Positions 59,086 to 64,000 of a stretch of 64,000 nucleotides of DNA are shown one piece after another; within the stretch, counting starts at the first letter, position 1; every line of letters starts with the position of its first letter. The position numbers and the translations under genes are program-made. The stretch is from assembly GCA_963855995.1 (NCBI GenBank), contig OY979724.1, positions 1,895,858-1,959,857 of the forward strand. Direction: 5' to 3'. The notes beneath the pieces are model-generated. The model ran no database searches and had not been told where the DNA came from. It saw only the letters and a list, made by a program, of their open reading frames with translations. The DNA comes from Muricea muricata (taxonomy: Eukaryota > Cnidaria > Anthozoa > Malacalcyonacea > Plexauridae).

Positions 59086-60369
59086 TTTACAAAAGTCACA
59101 TGTTAAAATACAAACATCTTAAACCTTTTAATTTTTGTGTGATGTGAGGAAATGTGGAAAAATCTTCGGAAAGCCTTAACTAAATAGTCTGAAGAATTCA
59201 AAACCTAATTGTGAAGGCACTCCCTTCTAATCTCCACTTATTCATGGAGCCCCCCTCCTCTTCTCACATTTTGTAATATCATTTTACAAGCTACATTTCA
59301 CATTCATGGCCATATGTTTATAATCTCCCAAACTAACACTGCTTCGAAACAATTTATAACAACAAATAACATATTTTGCCAACAATTGAGATACAATGCA
59401 CGGTAGCATTATAATGCACAAATGATACGTCCATTTCTTAGAAATATTTACCGTCGAGACATGGTTGTAAAGCATGAGATTTCCAAGCTTTTACATTTCT
59501 GAGCAATAAGGTATAGATTTTAAAGTGAGCACAAGTGTTCTCAAGGATGTTGTGAAGTTCTATTCCAAGAAAATGTTAAACTCGCCTTCGGCTTTAGTTT
59601 GTATAATATCCCATACAACTATACGATCACTCACGTTGGCACATCAAGTTGCAACAAGCCAAAGTGCACTCGAATTTTAATAGCACAGATTATTCTAAAC
59701 TCTGCTGGTATTAAGTAGAGAATTATCCAACGGTTTTCTCCAGAAGAATCAATTTGCAAAGAAAGACAATATATAGGTATAACTATTGGAAATAGAGTTC
59801 AGTCTAGTCGTTCCTTTAGTCAGATATAAACACAAACATTGACATTTGTGATTTGACAAATGTATAGTCGAAAGCTAGGACGACAGAGCAGCCTTGGCAG
59901 GAACGGTCGACGGTTCAGTGTCCCCACATTAAGAGTTGAATCACGTAAATTTGTGAAATAAAACATATGTTTTTCAGATGTCAACATTTATACCTGACTA
60001 ATGAATGTACAAGACTGAACTCTATTTTCAAAAGTTATAGCTATATTGCCTTTCTTTGCAAATCGATACATACTATATTCTTCCGGAGAAAACCATTAGA
60101 CAATTCTGTGCCTGATACAAACAGAATTCGGACGTTTTGAAGCGATAGCCATTCAGCGGGGCGGAAGTTAGTAAGTGAGAGCTACCTTTGGCTTGAAAGG
60201 TCGACGGTTCAGTGTCTTAATCGTTTAGCTTTAGTGAAATGTTCCATAGTTTTGTGGGCTTTACAGTCGATTTCGATGGACGGAACCACGTCAAATAAAA
60301 TCAAACCAAGTCTAAGAAATTTTACGGATTCGTTTACAGGTGCGAGTATTTCACGAATCTGCATTGAGC
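59086..60369. repeat. RING-kelch 3'-flank duplicate, no gene
   Basis: AATTTTTGTGTGATGTGAGG at 59130 and CATTCAGCGG near 60150 correspond to 40.1-40.6 kb. The gene expected between the flanks is absent. Confidence 0.6.
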
Positions 60370-60510
60370 TTTCAAACTTTATTCAAACAAATACCAATAT
60401 TGGTACATTGAATACCTACATATACATTAGTTACAAAAAAACTACAAGATATAAAAAAGACATTACAGTATATAAACTTACAAATACTTCATTCAGGCTA
60501 ACTCATTCAA
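60370..60510 (-). mobile_element. LINE 3'-end fragment, distal part
   Basis: Sequence between the duplicated flank and the foldback element. Together with 62569-62826 it forms one LINE tail split by foldback copy 2, since ATTCAATATG bridges the two sides. Confidence 0.5.
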
Positions 60511-61414
60511 TATGGGGCGCCATTTGTAAAAAAATTATTTATGTCGAAAATGTGTAGATTTTTTCATTATTTACCTAAATAATTCATTATTTACAAAAAA
60601 TGCGTTACTGTTTGTTAAATAATCCATAGATTATTTGAAAATAATCCACACATTATTTACAAACAATCTTGGAAACATTTCATTATTTGTAAATAAGACA
60701 AGGATTGTTCGCAAATAATGCTTCGCTGTTTTATATAATAAATGGATTATTTAATAAATAACCATTATTTATTTAAATAATAAATTGTTTATTTAGACCA
60801 AATAAATTATATAACAAATAATCCATTTCACTTATTTATAATAAATGGATTATTTAGTAAATAGTAGATTATTTATTTAAATAATAAATGGCTTATTTAG
60901 AGCGAAACGAATTATATAATATATAATTTTTTTCACCCTGAACCGCACGCCGCCCGCCAAATGTAAAAAAAATATAGCGACCAACCAAGTCAGCTGGCCG
61001 GTAGTTGTGCAGCCGAAACAAAATACCGGGGGGAGTAAACCAAAGCAAAAATAGCGGGAATTTCTTTCCAGCATCGATCTTCTTTGTTTGTCGAACACAT
61101 TATTGTCGTCAGTCGTCGAACGCCGAACCTCAGATATGAATAATTCATCAACATCGCCAACAAATGTCAATGAGGTCTTGAGCCAGATTGCAAGGCTCAT
61201 TGAAAGTGTAAGCTCTGATACTCGGAATTGTGGCCGAGATGCTTCCGTCTGTCTCGGTTCAGGATTGCTTGAAACCGTTGAAGGATTGTTCCGAGTGTCA
61301 GAGCTTACACTTTCAATGAGCCTTGCAATCTGGCTCAAGACCTGATTGACATTTGTTGGCGATGTTGATGAATTATTCATATCTGAAGTTCGGCGTTCGA
61401 CGACTGACGACATT

Positions 61415-61975
61415 AGGGACCTTACGATTTACAGAACGACAACGTGACGGGAACGTCCTAAGACAAACAGTCAATTGAAAAGAAGTGAATAATTATAGTT
61501 GTGAATTATATAAATAATTATAGTAGTGTTGAATATTTGAAAAGCGGCTCTCGTATTGTTGACGACGGCAAATGAAATGTTTTCACTTATTGTATTAACG
61601 CAGGCAGTGGCGTAGCCAGCTTCGATAATTGGAGGGGCGAATATTCATATATTTGTGTTCACAGACCTTAAAAACAATCGATTTCAAAAGAAATTAATGA
61701 TGCAAAACATGATACATGAATATTCGTCCCTCCAATTATCGACGCTGGCTACACCACTGAACGCAGGCGTATTGAATTTAGCTGGTGGAGTTTTAAATTC
61801 GATCTAGTTAAGAACTCTTCTTAAACATGTAGCTCATGTCCAAAGTGTTGTTAACATGTGTTAACTCAATTTATGCGATTGATGATAAACAACTTCTATG
61901 CTTTACTAAGCTACATCATAAAGTGTTTTCTCGCCGTTGCCGTCGCGTTGCCGTCCTATAAATCGTAAGGTCCCT
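61415..61975. mobile_element. 561-bp nested element in foldback copy 2
   Basis: Same length, ends and position as 57221-57781 in reverse orientation. Confidence 0.8.
61605..61759. mobile_element. hAT-type MITE inside foldback copy 2
   Basis: Target duplication AACGCAGG at 61597-61604 and 61760-61767, the reverse complement of that in copy 1. Confidence 0.9.
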
Positions 61976-62568
61976 GATAATGTGTTCGACAAACAAAGAA
62001 GATCGATGCGGGAAAGAAAATCCCGCTATTTTTGCTTTGGTTTACTCCCCCCGGTATTTTGTTTCGGCTGCACAACTACCGGCCAGCTGACTTGGTTGGT
62101 CGCCATATTTTTTTTATATTTGGCGGGCGGCGTGCGGTTCAGGGTGAAAAAAATTATATATTATATAATTCGTTTCGCTCTAAATAAGCCATTTATTATT
62201 TAAATAAATAATCTACTATTTGCTAAATAATCCATTTATTATAAATAAGTGAAATGGATTATTTGTTATATAATTTATTTGGTCTAAATAAACAATTTAT
62301 TATTTAAATAAATAATGGATTATTTATTAAATAATCCATTTATTATATAAAACAGCGAAGCATTATTTGCGAACAATCCTTGTCTTATTTACAAATAATG
62401 AAATGTTTCCAAGATTGTTTGTAAATAATGTGTGGATTATTTTGAAATAATCTATGGATTATTTAACAAACAGTAACGCATTTTTTGTAAATAATGAATT
62501 ATTTAGGTAAATAATAAAAAAATACACATTTTCGACATAAATAATTTTTTTACAAATGGCGCCCCATA

Positions 62569-62826
62569 ATTCAATATGTCAAAAGTTCTTAGAATGTTGC
62601 AGCAATATTTTGAAGATAATTTCAGATATTTCTATCTTTCATACCTAATATATAATGGAACAAACTTTGTGTATCAAAATATTTAAATGATTGATTAATT
62701 TTATAAACCGAATTAATAAAATTCTGTCTCAAAAAAGTAAACACTGTGTTACCACATGACATTAGGTAATGTTGTTCATTTCCAACTTCACCCTGATCAC
62801 AAAGTTTACATTTGAGTGATGACATC
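62569..62826 (-). mobile_element. LINE ORF C-terminal fragment
   Basis: The minus-strand frame from 62825 reads MSSLKCKLCDQGEVGNEQHY then LMSCGNTVFTFLRQNF. C-x2-C ... H-x4-C is the zinc-knuckle-like tail of many LINE reverse transcriptases. 5' truncated. Confidence 0.7.
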
Positions 62827-63180
62827 TTGAATCATGCCCTGCGGAGTTTCCGCTACCGAATTTCTCCAAAAGCATCAAAATTGGCGCGTTTTATTTGCAC
62901 AGACACGAAACACACAATCTCGAAAAACCAGGAATGTACAAACGGTTTTTTATAATCTTAAACCAAAGTCAGAAATCCTTTTGCAACCCATAATCAAAAC
63001 TTCTGATCTTTCAAATAAGCTTCATGTCTGATCGTGTAAACTATGATGCAATACAATAATATCTACTACTAACTTCACGACGAACGGCCTTCGCTCAAGA
63101 CATCCAAATTCTGCTTGAAATGTTCAGATGGTAAAAGAAACAATGGTTTTGTCTGTTTTATGCTGCACCATCAACACTGG
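62827..63180. repeat. RING-kelch 3'-flank duplicate
   Basis: TTTCTCCAAAAGCATCAAAA and CTTCGCTCAAGACATCCAAA match 56.3-56.6 and 53.6-53.95 kb. Confidence 0.65.
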
Positions 63181-64000
63181 TAACTAAATGCAATAACATG
63201 CGAGGTATACTACACAAATTCTTGTTAGAAACGTCGCTGGATTTGTCCTGTTTATAAACCTATCAAACCTGTTTAAATCCGCACCAAAGTGGATACTTCA
63301 TACCATTTGAGGTGGTCTTGTGATGTAACAACACATCATTGCGCTATACGCATTGGTATTCGTCAGTTGCGTTTGATTCAAGATTGTTGTTGCAATTATT
63401 TGGATGTATTAGCGGCCATCCTGCAGAAAACTAAAGGTACCTTAACAGTACTTTCTTTTAAATTACCTTACGTTAAATATGGTTAGCGAGTTCTTTATAT
63501 AGATACAAGATTTTAGCAATTCAAAATATGCAGACGATTTTTAAAGCGTACACGGTGGGAACAATTTAGGCTAGCTCCCACTACTAGCTTCAGATCTGTT
63601 ACTCATCTGTTGAGTCTTTGTTGTGTGCACTCCTAGTTTTTCTAGCGAGTTTCGAAGAAGCTAAACGCCTTTTAGGTTGATGTTTACGGCTAATCACAGT
63701 CACTGACAAAATCATCGGGCGTGAAATATTTTACCCAAACAATGATTGAAAAAGATATAATTCACAGCCGTCATGATTACATAGAAATTCTGCATTCATG
63801 AGTTTATCAAAGTAAATTAATATAAAGGACGTTAAGTTTCGCTCGAGTTAGCGGAGAGTTCAATATAAGCGCGAGTTTGTCTTTAGTCTTGGACGGTTTT
63901 GCTGTATAAAGCTATAAATTATAACCACAACCAACGGTGCGAAACTAAGTTGCCCAAAAACAAGCCACAGACAACAGTGATAACTGTTGACAGACTTATT
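63181..64000 (+). promoter_or_regulatory. 5' flank of a further long-form RING-kelch copy (gene beyond the window)
   Basis: Collinear with 41487-42255 upstream of the 697-aa gene (GAGTTTCGAAGAAGCTA, TTTTACCCA-AACAATGATTG, GCTGTATAAAGCTATAAATT, CAGTGATAACTGTTGACAGA). In the left copy the ATG follows about 130 bp after the matching point, so a third gene probably starts within about 200 bp past base 64000. Confidence 0.7.

Larger units (their letters stand above)
60511..62568. mobile_element. 2.06-kb palindromic foldback element, copy 2 (inverted relative to copy 1)
   Basis: Ends TATGGGGCGCCATTTG ... CAAATGGCGCCCCATA, flanked by ATTCAA on both sides (60505-60510, 62569-62574). Nearly identical to the reverse complement of copy 1, including the 561-bp insert (61415-61975) and its hAT MITE (61605-61759). 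Confidence 0.9.

Overview
This is a metazoan nuclear window: split genes with GT-AG introns, low GC, dense short inverted-repeat transposons and a tandem gene family. The animal is most likely a cnidarian, probably an anthozoan. That placement is inference, resting on a cnidarian-type fibrinogen-like gene remnant, the repeat families and the gene content; nothing here proves it.

Five multi-exon genes and one single-exon gene can be modelled to the base. Each split model was checked by splice phase and by total length divisible by three. From left to right: (1) 7.1-22.8 kb, minus strand, a 13-exon RADIL orthologue (1274 aa; two Ras-association domains, FHA, DIL, PDZ). (2) 24.6-30.6 kb, minus strand, RNPS1 (479 aa), an exon-junction-complex SR-like protein. 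(3) 30.8-34.1 kb, plus strand, EEF2KMT/FAM86 (366 aa), divergent from RNPS1 across a 202-bp shared promoter gap. (4) 35.2-48.7 kb, minus strand, TEX2 (871 aa), an ER lipid-transfer (SMP) protein. (5) 42.4-44.7 kb, plus strand, inside TEX2 intron 1: a 697-aa protein with an N-terminal TRADD-N-like module, RING, TRAF-type zinc fingers, coiled coil and kelch repeats. (6) 54.3-55.8 kb, plus strand: a 511-aa single-exon paralogue without the N-terminal module. The window ends inside sequence matching the 5' flank of gene 5, so another long-form copy probably starts just beyond base 64000.

The right third is a birth-and-death array. Duplicated segments carry TEX2 exons 2-4, RING-kelch tails and heads, and shared flanks. 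Remnants lie at 39.9, 41.4, 53.0, 58.7 and 63.2 kb. One duplicate of TEX2 is cut inside exon 4 and abuts a frameshifted F5/8C plus fibrinogen-like pseudogene (49.5-50.9 kb).

Mobile DNA is abundant. There is a 3.7-kb inverted-repeat element in a RADIL intron (10.4-14.1 kb) with a 6-bp target duplication. Two near-identical 2.06-kb palindromic foldback elements (56.6-58.7 and 60.5-62.6 kb, opposite orientation) carry a captured coding-like sequence and the same nested insertions. A hAT-like MITE family has perfect 8-bp target duplications. Other features are LINE 3' ends, a 114-bp minisatellite at four loci, tRNA-like SINE relics and several unclassified MITEs. RADIL, RNPS1, EEF2KMT and TEX2 are conserved housekeeping or adhesion genes; the RING-kelch array and its flanks are the accessory, fast-evolving part.
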